Shown here piece after piece: positions 9,410-19,637 of a stretch of 64,000 bases of DNA; the stretch's first letter is position 1, and every line of letters starts with the position of its first letter. A program made the position numbers and the translations under genes. A model generated the notes under the pieces. It saw only the letters and a list, made by a program, of their open reading frames with translations, had not been told where the DNA came from and did not search any database. The stretch is from Weissella paramesenteroides ATCC 33313 (GTDB taxonomy: Bacteria > Bacillota > Bacilli > Lactobacillales > Lactobacillaceae). Location: contig NZ_GG697128.1 in the NCBI RefSeq assembly GCF_000160575.1, positions 538,237-602,236 of the forward strand, in the 5' to 3' direction.

Positions 9410-10858
9410 TTATAAAATAGGTGTTAATAATCTTGAGAAAAAATACTTAAACCTTAACCACCCTGATTGCTTAGCAAAATACTTTGGTGTCAATAAGGTC
9501 GCATCTGCCAAATCCTGTTCAAAAATATTATTCATTTTTAATGCCAAACTCTGGCTATACAAAAAGGCATTCACCTCAAAATTCAATGCAAAAGAACGGA
9601 TATCCATATTCGCGCTACCAACGGTTACGATTTTATCATCAATCACAATTGTCTTAGCGTGCAAGAATCCTTTATCGTAAGCATAAACTTCAATACCTTC
9701 CTGCGCAAGAACGCTAGCATAATACTCAGTTGCACGATAAACAAACATATGGTCCGGTTTTGATGGAATCATCACCCTTACCCTCACACCAGATCTGGCA
9801 GCAACCTCAATTGCATCCATAATGGCTGAATTCGGAATAAAATATGGCGATTGAATCGTGATACTTTCATGCGCCATCGAAATCATCCGCAAATAACCTT
9901 GATAAATTTGCCTTGTATCAGAATCAGGTCCTGAAGAGACGACTTGCATCGCAACATCCCCGCTTGCATTAGTTGATGGAAAGTAATTTTCACTAAACTC
10001 CAATTTTTCATTTTTTGTCGTTGCGTTCCAATCAGTAAAAAAGCGGCTCTGCATGGCTAAAACACCATCACCCACCACGCGGAGTTGTGTATCACGCCAA
10101 TACCCGAACTTTTTTAAACGACCAAGATATTGATCACCCACATTGAACCCACCAATATAGCCAATATTTCCGTCAATAATTACTAATTTACGGTGGTCAT
10201 GATTATTAACATGTAATGAAAAGAGATGCCATCTTGGCATTAAAAACGCTTCAACCTGTCCACCAACTGCTCGTAGTCGCTTGTATAGTTTTGCATTTTT
10301 TCCACCCGATCCCCATGAATCAAAAATGACACGAACCCGAATTCCTTCTTTAGCTTTTTCAGTCAGTAAATCAACTAGTTCATTACCAATTTTGTCATTA
10401 TAAATAGTATAAAACTCAATATTTATATGATGTTTTGCAGCACGAATGTCCGAAAATAATTTTTCGAACATGTCATGACCATCTGTTAAAATATCAACTT
10501 CATTTTGATTTGTAAAAATTGCTTGTTCATTCTGTAAAAACAATCTAATAAATGATTGTTCTTCAACAAAATGCTCGGGATCCGATACCGACAGTACTTC
10601 TTGTTGCTGATTTGTTGCGATTCGATCAATACCCATGATTTGTTGTGTCTGCATCGTGAAAATATGGTTTCCCGACAACTTTCGACCAAACAGAAAATAA
10701 ATTAAAAATCCAACGATTGGGAATAATAGCAAAACCAACATCCATGCCCAGATTGCTGTAATATCACGGTAGCGATCTCTAAAAACGGTTAAAATAGCAG
10801 CCAGTGTGTTAATTATGAACACAAACTCCACTATCAATACCATCCAATGTTCAAACAT
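9410..10858 (-). CDS. cls: Cardiolipin synthase
   Basis: The 482-residue length matches bacterial Cls when started at the ATG at 10858, which has AAGGAG ten bases upstream; a longer frame begins further up without such a site. Two N-terminal membrane segments are followed by two phospholipase-D domains with HKD motifs HRKLVIID and HAKTIVID. The enzyme joins two phosphatidylglycerol molecules into cardiolipin and glycerol at the membrane. The next gene on the same strand (osmolyte transporter) ends 80 bp upstream. Both genes relate to osmotic and membrane homeostasis, though a shared transcript is not proven. Confidence 0.95.
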   Translation of the reverse strand: MFEHWMVLIVEFVFIINTLAAILTVFRDRYRDITAIWAWMLVLLLFPIVGFLIYFLFGRKLSGNHIFTMQTQQIMGIDRIATNQQQEVLSVSDPEHFVEEQSFIRLFLQNEQAIFTNQNEVDILTDGHDMFEKLFSDIRAAKHHINIEFYTIYNDKIGNELVDLLTEKAKEGIRVRVIFDSWGSGGKNAKLYKRLRAVGGQVEAFLMPRWHLFSLHVNNHDHRKLVIIDGNIGYIGGFNVGDQYLGRLKKFGYWRDTQLRVVGDGVLAMQSRFFTDWNATTKNEKLEFSENYFPSTNASGDVAMQVVSSGPDSDTRQIYQGYLRMISMAHESITIQSPYFIPNSAIMDAIEVAARSGVRVRVMIPSKPDHMFVYRATEYYASVLAQEGIEVYAYDKGFLHAKTIVIDDKIVTVGSANMDIRSFALNFEVNAFLYSQSLALKMNNIFEQDLADATLLTPKYFAKQSGWLRFKYFFSRLLTPIL

Positions 10859-10940
10859 ACCCACACTCCTTTTGAATAGTACTATTATTCTAACAGTTTT
10901 ATGTTGCATCAACATATTAAATTATGCAAAAAACTCAATA

Positions 10941-12461
10941 CTACTTTAATAAGTGATGTTTGACTAGGTATTGATGGGCTACCTCATCAGCCTGTTTATG
11001 TTGTACAGTTACCTGATAGTTCATCTCAATCATGTCCTTATTGGTTATCTCTCCATCGAGTCGAGCTAAACTCTTTTGAATACTTGGGTATTTATTTAGA
11101 ATTGCCGTTCTAACCAATGGTGCTCCTTGGAAAGGTGGAAAATATTTCCGATCATCTTTCAAAGCCACCAGCTTATAGGCTTTTAATTGTGGATCCGTCG
11201 TATAGGCATCCGTAACATCAATTTGTTTGTTTACTAAAGCTTTATAACGCAAATTTGATGACATGCTGGTAACTTTTTTAAATTGTAATTGATATGCCTG
11301 TTTCATACCTGGATACGAATCTTTTAATTCATAAAAATCATGATCAAAGCCTGCCGTTAACTGAGGTGATAATTTGGCTAAATCACTTGTCGTTTTTAAA
11401 TGATACTTTTTTGCATCTGATTGCCGAACCGCCAATGCATATGTGTTTTGATACTTCATAGGTGCTAGATATGTGAGATTATCTTGCTTTTTTATTGCAC
11501 GCTGCGCATCTTTAAAAGCTTGTGCAGGTTGGTGACTAACATGTTCCCTTTTTACCAAAGATTGTAAAACGGTTCCTGTAAATTCTGGATAGATGTCAAT
11601 ATCACCACCTTTTAAGGCTTTATAAATAAAGGTTGTTCCGCCAAAATTTGGTTTCAATTTTACATCTAAACGTGGGTTATCTGCTTCAATGAGTTCCTTA
11701 TACATATTGATTAAAATTTCTGGCTCGCCACCCAGCTTACCCGCAATCGTGATTGTTCCTTTCGGTTGTAAAATTGCTTGACCACCTATATAGATACCAC
11801 CGATTGCAACAAGGCTAGTTAACAGAATGCCAATTTTTTTCAAAGAAAGCTTCCCAATCAACTTAATTCCCCAAGAGAAAATTAGCGCCAACAAAGCTGA
11901 TAAAATTGCACCCAGCAAAAGCTGTGCATTATCATTAGTTTGTATACCAATCATGATAAAAGTTCCAAGACCACCGCCACCAATCAAGGCAGCTAATGTA
12001 GCGGTACCAATTACCATAACGGTTGCAATCCTTAAGCCTGATAAAATCATTGGCATAGCTAGCGGTAACTGAATTTTGAATAACTTAAATGGACGCGAAA
12101 AGCCGAATGCTTCGGTCGCTTCAGTTAAATTTGGATCAATTTCAGTTAAACCTGCATACGTGTTTTGAAAAATAGGCATAATTGCATATAAAACTAAGGC
12201 AATTATTGCTGGCACTGTTCCAATACCGACAAATGGAATCAACGCCCCTAAAACAGCCAAACTAGGAATCGTTTGAATCACACCTGCTATCTGTAAAACT
12301 AGCTCACCAGCTCGGCGATGATTCATTAAGGCAATTGCCAATGGCACGGCAATTGCTGCTGCGATGAGAATGGCTGCTAGTGAGAGTAACACATGTTCAC
12401 GTAACGCAACCAAAATATCACCTGACTGCGTTGTCAGTAAATTTACCAAATCGTTTAACAT
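10941..12461 (-). CDS. Osmoprotectant ABC transporter, fused permease and substrate-binding protein
   Basis: The 506-residue fusion has an N-terminal ABC permease domain (about 1-210, six membrane segments, with the cytoplasmic loop EATEAFGFSRPFKLFKIQLPLA that docks the ATPase) and a C-terminal OpuAC-type binding domain (from about 235, starting GTITIAGKLGGEPEILINMY). Such fusions take up glycine betaine, carnitine or choline. The ATG at 12461 is chosen for its AAAGGAG site ten bases upstream. The ATPase gene ends 10 bp before it, so the two form an operon. The substrate cannot be fixed without the aromatic-cage residues. Confidence 0.92.
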   Translation of the reverse strand: MLNDLVNLLTTQSGDILVALREHVLLSLAAILIAAAIAVPLAIALMNHRRAGELVLQIAGVIQTIPSLAVLGALIPFVGIGTVPAIIALVLYAIMPIFQNTYAGLTEIDPNLTEATEAFGFSRPFKLFKIQLPLAMPMILSGLRIATVMVIGTATLAALIGGGGLGTFIMIGIQTNDNAQLLLGAILSALLALIFSWGIKLIGKLSLKKIGILLTSLVAIGGIYIGGQAILQPKGTITIAGKLGGEPEILINMYKELIEADNPRLDVKLKPNFGGTTFIYKALKGGDIDIYPEFTGTVLQSLVKREHVSHQPAQAFKDAQRAIKKQDNLTYLAPMKYQNTYALAVRQSDAKKYHLKTTSDLAKLSPQLTAGFDHDFYELKDSYPGMKQAYQLQFKKVTSMSSNLRYKALVNKQIDVTDAYTTDPQLKAYKLVALKDDRKYFPPFQGAPLVRTAILNKYPSIQKSLARLDGEITNKDMIEMNYQVTVQHKQADEVAHQYLVKHHLLK

Positions 12462-12471
12462 GCAATCTCCT

Positions 12472-13392
12472 TTATTGTTGACTGATATACTGCAGTAAAT
12501 CATCTGCAGTAATAAAATGTTGCTGATCAATAATTACTTGATGATATTCTCGTAAAACCATTGCTAATTCTTGAATTGTCTGCGTTTCCGACAAATGTGG
12601 CGCCTGGATCACTTGGTCTGACTTTAATAAATGAAATAAGCCCGCCGATTTTAAATCCGAAATCAATGTAACCCGTTGATTGTTAAATAGTGATGACACA
12701 ATTTTATTAGCTGGCTGATTAATCACCGTATTTGGATCTCCAACTTGCTGTAAACGTCCATTAACAAGTACACCAATTCTGGTCCCCAATCTTAGTGCTT
12801 CTTGCATATCATGAGTAACAAATAAAATCGTTGGCTTAAATTCTTTATGTAACTCTAAAATAAGATTTTGTAATTGTTTGCGAGATAATGGGTCCAATGC
12901 ACTAAAGGGTTCATCCATTAAAATGACACTTGGTTTTGTAATCAACGACCTAACAATCCCGACCCGTTGTTGTTCACCACCTGATAGTTCACTAGGCATT
13001 CGATCACTATACTGCTCATGAGGCAAGCCAACTCTGTCCAACAATTCATTGACCAATGTTTGTCGTTTTTCTCGTTTAATACCTTGTGCCTCTAATAAAA
13101 TACCGGCATTTTGGCTGATTGTTAAATTTGGAAACAGCGCAATATTCTGTAAAACATAACCAATATTTTTTCTCAACTTGGCCCTATCTACCTGATTAGT
13201 GTCCACCCCATCAATCAATATCTGACCATTAGATTGGGAAATCAATCGGTTAATCATTTTCAAAATTGTCGTTTTCCCACTACCACTTGGTCCAACCAAA
13301 ACAAAAAACTCACCTGAGGCAATGGTTAAATTGAGTTTATTAACGACTTGCTTTTCTTGATATGTCTTGACCACATCACTGAATTCTATCAT
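12472..13392 (-). CDS. Osmoprotectant ABC transporter ATP-binding protein
   Basis: This 306-residue ATPase has Walker A GPSGSGKT (about 36-43), signature LSGGEQQR, Walker B VILMDEPFSALD and the switch His in FVTHD. It matches the OpuCA/ProV type. The C-terminal regulatory part after residue 240 is short, with at most one degenerate CBS-like unit, whereas OpuCA proteins often carry two and reach 380 residues. ATG at 13392 has AAAGGAG upstream. It is the first gene of the two-gene transporter operon. Confidence 0.92.
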   Translation of the reverse strand: MIEFSDVVKTYQEKQVVNKLNLTIASGEFFVLVGPSGSGKTTILKMINRLISQSNGQILIDGVDTNQVDRAKLRKNIGYVLQNIALFPNLTISQNAGILLEAQGIKREKRQTLVNELLDRVGLPHEQYSDRMPSELSGGEQQRVGIVRSLITKPSVILMDEPFSALDPLSRKQLQNLILELHKEFKPTILFVTHDMQEALRLGTRIGVLVNGRLQQVGDPNTVINQPANKIVSSLFNNQRVTLISDLKSAGLFHLLKSDQVIQAPHLSETQTIQELAMVLREYHQVIIDQQHFITADDLLQYISQQ

Positions 13393-13466
13393 TGCTATGA
13401 CTCCTTTATTTAGCACCTAATTGCCATCTAAAAAATAATTTCTTCAAAATCAAAGGAATATAAAAA

Positions 13467-13619
13467 AGAAGTTGGGACAAAAGAAAATGTTCCAACTTTT
13501 TTTGCTAAAAATATCTTAATTAAAAGCATGTCAGTTTGATAGCATAAACGCGTTCCAAAAGTCTGAAGCCTCAATGTAAAACAATTTACGCCGGCTTCAA
13601 AACAACTTTTGTCTCGCTC
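13467..13619 (-). repeat. Structured intergenic repeat, copy 1
   Basis: The same element recurs at 62932-63142. On the minus strand it opens GAGACAAAAG, has an inner pairing of TTTTGAAGCC with GGCTTCAGACTTTTGG, the shared segments CGTTTAT and TTTAGCAA, and closes with GGAACATTTTCTTTTGT. In this copy the end also forms a terminator: GTTGG paired with CCAAC followed by TTCTTTTTT. It directly follows the thiE stop. It could be a structured RNA, a 3' processing or terminator module, or a decayed mobile repeat. Confidence 0.6.
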
Positions 13620-13631
13620 TCCTTTGATACA

Positions 13632-14249
13632 TTATAACATTTCAAGCGCCTTTTTTAAACGTTGCACTTTTTGAGCAATGTTTGTTGCCTTCATAATCTC
13701 ACTAACAATTGCCACACCAACAATTCCTGATTCCTTGAAGACATCAATACGTTCTTCTGTAATGCCACCAATGGCAACGACCGGAATATTAACAGCTGCA
13801 GTAATTGCCTTGAGTGTATCAATTGACGTTTGCTTCGTAACAACTTTTGTCTGTGTTGGGAAAATAGCACCTGTTCCTAAATAATCTGCACCATCTGCTG
13901 CCGCTTCAGTTGCACGTGTAACTGTTTTTGCTGACACACCTAAGATTTTATCCTTACCAAGCAATTTCCGAGCAACTTTGACTGGTAACTCGTCATCACC
14001 AATATGTGCACCATGCGCATCAACCGCCAGGCAAATATCAATTCGATCATCAATAATTAATGGTAAGTCATATTTATCTGTAATTTGTTTTACTTTTAGC
14101 GCTAGTTCATAATAATCCCTTGTCGATAAATTTTTCTCCCGCAATTGCACAACTGTAACCCCGTTAGCACAAGCGGTTTCAATTTTATTTAAAAATTCAT
14201 TTTCTGATTCGTCATATCTCGCTGTCACTAAATATAATTGTTTCGTCAT
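13632..14249 (-). CDS. thiE: Thiamine-phosphate synthase
   Basis: This 205-residue TIM-barrel enzyme couples hydroxymethylpyrimidine diphosphate with hydroxyethylthiazole phosphate to give thiamine phosphate. It shows the family motifs [47 protein letters not shown] and VAIGGIT. It overlaps the end of thiM by 38 bp in another frame, so the two are translated as neighbours of one message. It is the last gene of the thiW-thiM-thiE group under the TPP riboswitch. No thiD, thiC or thiG is present in the window, which fits salvage of thiazole and pyrimidine moieties. Confidence 0.96.
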   Translation of the reverse strand: MTKQLYLVTARYDESENEFLNKIETACANGVTVVQLREKNLSTRDYYELALKVKQITDKYDLPLIIDDRIDICLAVDAHGAHIGDDELPVKVARKLLGKDKILGVSAKTVTRATEAAADGADYLGTGAIFPTQTKVVTKQTSIDTLKAITAAVNIPVVAIGGITEERIDVFKESGIVGVAIVSEIMKATNIAQKVQRLKKALEML

Positions 14250-15045
14250 TTTTTGTTCCCCTTATCTTATTTACCCAGTCAGAATCTTCAACCCCTAATA
14301 ATGAAAGCTCATTTAAGAATAACTGTCGAAATTCTGCAATTCCTGAAGTCACAGTTTTGCTTTTTGCGGTCTCCCCTGCAATGTTCAAATAGCTGATTGC
14401 TTGAATCGCTGCATCTTCGGGGGAAGCACCTTCTCCCAATAACGCTGCCAACAGGCCACTTAAAGTATCTCCTGAACCTGTAAAACGATCTAATTCTGGT
14501 ACACCATTACTTAGAACCCAAACGTTATTCCTAGCCACAACAATATCTTTTGTCCCAGTAGCAACATAAACCGATTCTTGAGGTAATTGCTTAAGTGCCG
14601 TAATTAAATTGATTAATTCTTCATCTGTCTGGTCTAATAAACTACCATCCACACCTCGTCCATGCGTTTGTAAATCACAAAGTGCACGCATCTCTGAAAT
14701 ATTACCGCGGACAATTGTTGGTTGATCTGCAATGATTTTTTTAGCGACTTTCATGGCAGATTTAGCGCTCGCAATGCCAACCACATCTAGTACAACTGGT
14801 TCTTTGCCAATTGCTAATTTACTGGCTGCTAAGATGCTCTTTCCCTTATCAAGTGACAGACTTCCTAAATTTAACAACAAACTATTTGTCTGCAATGCTA
14901 AATCATTAAAGGCGCGAATGTCTTCTGTCATAATCGGCTTCGCACCAATATAAAGGAGTGCGTTTGCCACAGTCTCTACTGAGATAGCATTAGTAATACA
15001 ATGAATGAGCGGTGCTGTTTGCAACGGAATGGTGATCTTTTTCAT
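14212..15045 (-). CDS. thiM: Hydroxyethylthiazole kinase
   Basis: ThiM phosphorylates 4-methyl-5-(2-hydroxyethyl)thiazole for thiamin salvage. The 277-residue length is typical. Motifs seen are [21 protein letters not shown] at the N-terminus, the substrate loop with VLDVVGI and NISEMRAL, and the ribokinase-like catalytic region [12 protein letters not shown] (catalytic Cys or Asp region near 208). The start codon lies inside the extension of the thiW frame beyond its TGA stop, which suggests that thiW originally ended at an ATGA-type junction with thiM. It is the middle gene of the TPP-regulated operon. Confidence 0.95.
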   Translation of the reverse strand: MKKITIPLQTAPLIHCITNAISVETVANALLYIGAKPIMTEDIRAFNDLALQTNSLLLNLGSLSLDKGKSILAASKLAIGKEPVVLDVVGIASAKSAMKVAKKIIADQPTIVRGNISEMRALCDLQTHGRGVDGSLLDQTDEELINLITALKQLPQESVYVATGTKDIVVARNNVWVLSNGVPELDRFTGSGDTLSGLLAALLGEGASPEDAAIQAISYLNIAGETAKSKTVTSGIAEFRQLFLNELSLLGVEDSDWVNKIRGTKNDETIIFSDSEI

Positions 15046-15125
15046 CTTATAATACGCTCCTCGCCATTAAAAACTCGCATCATGTCTTTGAACAAAGATA
15101 TCTTTTTTGCTTGTTGCCAAATGAG

Positions 15126-15560
15126 TCAAGCTGCTACCGCACCAATAAATGTGGCACCTAAGAATCTTGGTGTATACAGTAACCAGTACAAATCTGTCTT
15201 GGTGCCCGTAAATAGCACCATAACTGGGTAAGATAGTAAAGATCCGATTATTCCAGTACCGATAATCTCACCAACAATTGACCCATAAATACTATGTACC
15301 CAACGGGCACCTAACCCTGCTAACAAGGCGCCAAAAACGGCCCCAGTTAATGCCAATGGTGGGATACCCATCATCATCCTAATAATTCCGCAACAAGTCG
15401 CCATAATCGTTGCATACAATGGTCCCATAAGTACACCAGCTAAAATATTAATCACGCTGGACATTGGTGCCATTCCTTCGACACGTAAAATTGGTGACAA
15501 CACCACGTCTAGTGCAATCATCATAGCTAAATATGGTATTTTTCTAACTTTCGAATTCAT
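15126..15560 (-). CDS. thiW: ThiW thiazole-precursor transporter component, probably truncated by an in-frame stop
   Basis: ThiW is the TPP-regulated membrane protein thought to import hydroxyethylthiazole, probably as an ECF-type substrate component. The frame gives 144 residues with four to five hydrophobic segments and the conserved VEGMAPMSSVINILAGVLMGP near residue 28. A TGA at 15126-15128 ends it. The same frame then stays open for 27 codons (beginning LIWQQAKK) and stops at a TGA at 15042-15044 that overlaps the thiM ATG. A read-through length of about 172 residues would match usual ThiW, so this TGA is likely a recent nonsense change. Confidence 0.8.
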   Translation of the reverse strand: MNSKVRKIPYLAMMIALDVVLSPILRVEGMAPMSSVINILAGVLMGPLYATIMATCCGIIRMMMGIPPLALTGAVFGALLAGLGARWVHSIYGSIVGEIIGTGIIGSLLSYPVMVLFTGTKTDLYWLLYTPRFLGATFIGAVAA

Positions 15561-15678
15561 TATTGTTTTCCCCTAGTAAATTTAGACAATATCATTTCAT
15601 TAATCCAAGAATAGATGCAAAATAAAAAACCTCCTCGCAATAAAAAAATCATCACAAAGAGGCCATTAATTGACACAT

Positions 15679-15768
15679 TCTCACAATTCCTACGCTTAAA
15701 TAACTAAAACAGGTACGAAGGGTCTAGATTCTATCTCATTCTCAGCCAGATTGGCTCCCCTTTGTGAT
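15679..15768 (-). promoter_or_regulatory. TPP riboswitch (THI box)
   Basis: On the minus strand the leader contains the conserved THI elements in order: AAGGGGAGCC, GGCTGAGAATGAGA, AGACCCTTCGTACCTG and a closing GCGTAGGAATTGTGA. TPP binding to this aptamer should shut off thiW-thiM-thiE. Between it and thiW lies a T-rich stretch near 15640-15660 after CCTCTTTGTGATG. That stretch is complementary to the aptamer 5' side (CACAAAGGGG), so it may form the expression platform. Confidence 0.93.
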
Positions 15769-15821
15769 TATATTTAATTTTTATACTATTATATTATCAC
15801 ACATACGATTGAAATGTATTT

Positions 15822-16718
15822 TTAAATAATATCATGGTTAAGTGATTGTGTGATGTATTTCCAAAATAATTCATTAGCTTTGGATTCATGAACTTGTTTC
15901 ATTCTCATAAAGCCAAAATCACTGGTTGTGTGTGTTGCGATTTTACGCTTTACCATTTGCCCATCATTCGTCATATCAACTCTTTTTTCCATCATCAAAG
16001 CAATACCCATACCATTTAATACCATGTTTAAAATAATATCGATTCGCTCACCTTGATAGGCAACTGCAGACATTAATTGCCTTCTTTCTCCAGCAGAGCC
16101 AAATTTATTAAAAATGATTGTCTCTTCGCCTTCTAGTAGCAATAATTCTTCCTTCATTAAATCGCTTAATGAAATAACTTGATTTGCTGACAATGGATGA
16201 TTAGCAGGTAATACACAAATCAAGTTGTCTTGATCGGTCAGCAGCGTCTCAAGTTTATTACTAACATCTGGTGTATAGTGACCAAAAATTATATCTGCTT
16301 GATTATCATTTAATGAGTTAAGTAATAAACTATCTTTAGTTTCAGAGAAGTGCAGCGTAATTTCAGGATGACTTTTGTGAAAGTCACTCATTAATGAAAA
16401 GCCACGATAATTCGAAAATGTTGCCATTGTATGAATCGTCAACACGTTATCTGACTCTGAATCATGTTGCACTAACGTCTGTTGTAATGCGTCAAATTCA
16501 TGCAAAATTTTTTTTGCATACATTTCGGTAATTCTTCCTGACTCAGTTAAGGAAATATGGCGGTGCTCCCGTTTGAATAATTGCGTTTTTAGTTCCTTTT
16601 CCAAAGATAAAATTTGCTTAGAAATATTACCCTGTGTTGTATATAATCTTTCAGCAGTTTCTGAATAATTACCTGTTTCAGCTAAATCTAGAAAGACCTT
16701 AAATTTATGTATATCCAT
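15822..16718 (-). CDS. LysR-family transcriptional regulator
   Basis: A 298-residue LysR regulator with an N-terminal winged HTH (about 4-63: FKVFLDLAETGNYSETAERL, TTQGNISKQILSLEKELK, LFKREHRHISLTESG) and a periplasmic-binding-like effector domain from about residue 88. The ATG at 16718 has GGGGA upstream and is preferred over a TTG five codons earlier. The gene lies upstream of the TPP-regulated thi operon on the same strand, separated by the riboswitch, so it has no obvious operon partner. The ligand and target are unknown. Confidence 0.9.
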   Translation of the reverse strand: MDIHKFKVFLDLAETGNYSETAERLYTTQGNISKQILSLEKELKTQLFKREHRHISLTESGRITEMYAKKILHEFDALQQTLVQHDSESDNVLTIHTMATFSNYRGFSLMSDFHKSHPEITLHFSETKDSLLLNSLNDNQADIIFGHYTPDVSNKLETLLTDQDNLICVLPANHPLSANQVISLSDLMKEELLLLEGEETIIFNKFGSAGERRQLMSAVAYQGERIDIILNMVLNGMGIALMMEKRVDMTNDGQMVKRKIATHTTSDFGFMRMKQVHESKANELFWKYITQSLNHDII

Positions 16719-16887
16719 GATACAGTTCCCCAATTATTACTATTTGGAATAGTTTATCACATTTTAGTTAAATTTGTCATATGTAAATTTTTATCCAATG
16801 CCTAGTTAATTTTTGAAAAAATATTTGAAAGATCGCTAAACAACTATCACTGCTTTTGATTCTAATCATGTTATTCTTGGTCATATG

Positions 16888-16925
16888 ACAAAAAAACTGG
16901 AACAATTTAATGTTCCAGTTTCTTC
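16888..16925 (-). terminator. Terminator after pgk
   Basis: The minus strand reads AAACTGGAACA, short loop, TGTTCCAGTTTTTTTG: an 11-bp stem with a T run, 17 bp after the pgk stop. Confidence 0.85.
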
Positions 16926-16941
16926 ATTGATTATCTTAAAA

Positions 16942-18162
16942 TTACTTCTCAGAAATTGCTGCAATTCCTGGCAATGTCTTACCTTCTAGGTATTCAAGAG
17001 AAGCACCACCACCAGTTGAAATGTGGCTCAATTTATCAGCAACACCTAATTGTTGAACAGCAGCAGTTGAATCACCACCACCAACAATCGTTGTTGCACC
17101 CTTTTCAGTTACCTTAACTAGTTCTTCACCAATAGCTAAGGTTCCCTTGGCAAAGTTAGGCATTTCGAATACACCCATAGGTCCGTTCCAAACAACCGTC
17201 TTTGCATCCGCAAGAACTGACTTAAATAGTTCAATTGACTTAGGACCAATATCTAGTCCCATGTAACCATCTTTAATGTCACCTTCTGCAACATATGAAT
17301 CAGCATCATTTGCAAACTTATCAGCTGCAACAGCATCAACTGGCAATACCAACTTATCACCAGCATCTGCAATTAATTGCTTTGCAAGTTCAACCTTGTC
17401 TTCTTCAAACAATGAGTTACCAATTTTCTCACCCTTGGCAGCAGCAAATGTATATGCCATTCCTCCACCAACAATGACTTTATCAGCTTTTTCCAACAAG
17501 TTTTGGATAATAGTAATCTTATCAGATACCTTAGCACCACCAATAATAGCAACAAATGGACGCTCTGGATTTTCAACAGCGCCTCCTAAGAACTTAATTT
17601 CCTTTTCCATTAGGAAACCAGCTGCAGTTTGAGCAATATTTGCAGCAATGCCGGCATTTGATGCATGTGAACGGTGTGCAGTACCGAAAGCATCATTAAC
17701 AAAGATGTCACCCAATGATGCCCAGTAAGCACCCAAGGCAGGATCATTCTTTGATTCACGCTTAACAACTTCACCATCAACAACATCAGCGTAACGTGTG
17801 TTTTCAAAGATTAATACTTGACCATCTTCTAACTTGTTAATAGCATCTTCAAGCTCTGGACCTTCAATTGCTGGTACAAATGTCACAGGTTGGCCAAGTA
17901 AATCAGCCAAACGTTGCGCAACAGGCTTCATTGATAGCGCTGGCTTATCATCTTCACTCTTAATACGTCCCAAATGTGAAAACAATACCGCACGTCCACC
18001 GTGTGACAAAACATACTTGATTGTTGGCAATGCTGCAACGATACGATTATCATTTGCAACTTCTTGTTGTCCATCAACTTCCTTTAGTGGAACATTGAAG
18101 TCAACACGCATCAATACTTTTTTACCTTTTAATTCTAGATCCTCAACTGTCAACTTTGCCAT
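16942..18162 (-). CDS. pgk: Phosphoglycerate kinase
   Basis: Pgk transfers phosphate from 1,3-bisphosphoglycerate to ADP in lower glycolysis. The 406 residues show the N-terminal motif [11 protein letters not shown], the substrate-site segments [13 protein letters not shown] and [19 protein letters not shown], and the nucleotide-site motif [10 protein letters not shown] near the C-terminus. It lies 110 bp after gapA on the same strand, but a clear terminator separates them, so part of its transcription must come from read-through or its own promoter. Terminator at 16888-16925. Confidence 0.98.
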   Translation of the reverse strand: MAKLTVEDLELKGKKVLMRVDFNVPLKEVDGQQEVANDNRIVAALPTIKYVLSHGGRAVLFSHLGRIKSEDDKPALSMKPVAQRLADLLGQPVTFVPAIEGPELEDAINKLEDGQVLIFENTRYADVVDGEVVKRESKNDPALGAYWASLGDIFVNDAFGTAHRSHASNAGIAANIAQTAAGFLMEKEIKFLGGAVENPERPFVAIIGGAKVSDKITIIQNLLEKADKVIVGGGMAYTFAAAKGEKIGNSLFEEDKVELAKQLIADAGDKLVLPVDAVAADKFANDADSYVAEGDIKDGYMGLDIGPKSIELFKSVLADAKTVVWNGPMGVFEMPNFAKGTLAIGEELVKVTEKGATTIVGGGDSTAAVQQLGVADKLSHISTGGGASLEYLEGKTLPGIAAISEK

Positions 18163-18207
18163 GGAATCCCTCTTTCTTTTTTACTTCAAATACTACAAAT
18201 CTTATAT

Positions 18208-18256
18208 AAAAAACGGATGGTTCAGACTATTACTAAACCATCCGTTTTCAAATAAT
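18208..18256 (-). terminator. Terminator between gapA and pgk
   Basis: The minus strand reads AAACGGATGGTT, an 11-base loop, AACCATCCGTTTTTTATAT. The stem is 12 bp with a good T run. It would attenuate read-through from gapA into pgk. Confidence 0.85.
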
Positions 18257-18270
18257 AGTGTAAGTAACTA

Positions 18271-19281
18271 TTAAAGTGTTGCCAAGTGCAACAAAGTACG
18301 GATCATGTTTGAAGTGAAACCATACTCGTTATCATACCAAGCAGCAGTTTGTACTAATTGCTTATCACCAACAGTGATAACCTTAGTCAAAGTTGGATCA
18401 AATACGGCACCGTGTGTGTCGCCAATGATGTCTGATGAAACAATTTCATCATCATTGTATCCGAATGAAGCATTTTCATACTTCTTAACTGCTTCGTTAA
18501 CTTCTTCAGCAGAAACTTTCTTTGACAATACAGCAGTCAACTCAGTAACAGAACCGTCAACAACACCAACACGTTGTGCGTGACCATCCAACTTACCAGC
18601 AACTGATGGAACAACAAGACCAATAGCCTTAGCAGCACCAGTTGAGTGAGGAATTGTATTTACAGAAGCTGCACGGTTTGAGCGCAACTTCTTACCCTTA
18701 GGTCCATCCAAAAGCATTTGAGTACCAGTAAAGGCGTGAACAGTAGTCATCAAACCAATTTCAACACCGAATTCCTTGTCCAAGGCATTTGCCAATGGTG
18801 CAAGTGATTGTGTTGTACATGAACCAGCAGAAACAATGTTGTCATCTGCAGTCAATGTATCTTGGTTAACACCGTAAACAACCGTTGGTACTTTACCAGC
18901 AGGTGCTGATACCAATACCTTCTTTGCGCCGGCATCCAAGTGTGCTTGTGACTTTTCTGCTGAAGTATAGAAACCAGTTGATTCCAATACAATTTCAACA
19001 CCGTCATTAGCAACCCACTTCAAGTCAGCCGCATCACGCTCAGCGTATACACGGATCTTCTTACCGTCAACGATAATTCCTTCTTCGTCAGCTGAAACGT
19101 CAGCGTTCAAAGTACCATGAGTTGAATCATACTTCAACAAGTATGCCAACATAGCAGGGTTAGTTAAATCGTTAATCGCAACAACTTCAATGTCGTCCGC
19201 TGTATCCTTTAACTCAAGAATACGACGAAATGCCAAACGACCAATACGGCCGAAACCGTTGATACCAATCTTAACAGTCAT
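18271..19281 (-). CDS. gapA: Glyceraldehyde-3-phosphate dehydrogenase, type I
   Basis: This 336-residue NAD-dependent enzyme oxidises glyceraldehyde-3-phosphate to 1,3-bisphosphoglycerate. It has the Rossmann start [16 protein letters not shown], the catalytic motif [14 protein letters not shown] with Cys152-equivalent, the His in [10 protein letters not shown] and the C-terminal [19 protein letters not shown] site sits before the ATG and a good promoter lies about 60-80 bp upstream. Codon choice is strongly biased, as expected for a highly expressed gene. No CggR-type repressor gene is adjacent. Confidence 0.98.
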   Translation of the reverse strand: MTVKIGINGFGRIGRLAFRRILELKDTADDIEVVAINDLTNPAMLAYLLKYDSTHGTLNADVSADEEGIIVDGKKIRVYAERDAADLKWVANDGVEIVLESTGFYTSAEKSQAHLDAGAKKVLVSAPAGKVPTVVYGVNQDTLTADDNIVSAGSCTTQSLAPLANALDKEFGVEIGLMTTVHAFTGTQMLLDGPKGKKLRSNRAASVNTIPHSTGAAKAIGLVVPSVAGKLDGHAQRVGVVDGSVTELTAVLSKKVSAEEVNEAVKKYENASFGYNDDEIVSSDIIGDTHGAVFDPTLTKVITVGDKQLVQTAAWYDNEYGFTSNMIRTLLHLATL

Positions 19282-19334
19282 ATTATTAAGATTCCTCCCA
19301 GAAAAAATTCTTTTGTAACGTTTCTACATGAATT

Positions 19335-19363
19335 ATTATACGACTTTGTTTACAATTTCGCAA
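19335..19363 (-). promoter_or_regulatory. gapA promoter
   Basis: Minus strand: TTGCGA (19358-19363), 17-base spacer, TATAAT (19335-19340), about 55 bp from the gapA ATG. A second TATAAT-like box occurs near 19475 with a poor -35. Confidence 0.6.
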
Positions 19364-19637
19364 ACAAACCCACCAACTATTGTTACGTATTAATTTCATA
19401 TCAATTGAAATTAATATTATGAAGGATGAATTAGTGAATATCATCTAGTATTCAAATGTCACCCACTACGATTATTATACGATAAGCAGGAACAAATTTC
19501 GTTATATTTGCTTGAACATTAGTTCACTTAACGTATTGACTTAATTACAAAATAATAGTTTATTATTATCGGTTTTCAAATCGTTAATTTGACATATTAC
19601 AGACAACAAAGCATACTCACTTGTGAAATTCCACACT

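Noticed and set aside
19470..19500. Second gapA promoter
   Set aside because: A TATAAT box is present, but no acceptable -35 lies at the right distance. The nearer promoter is sufficient.
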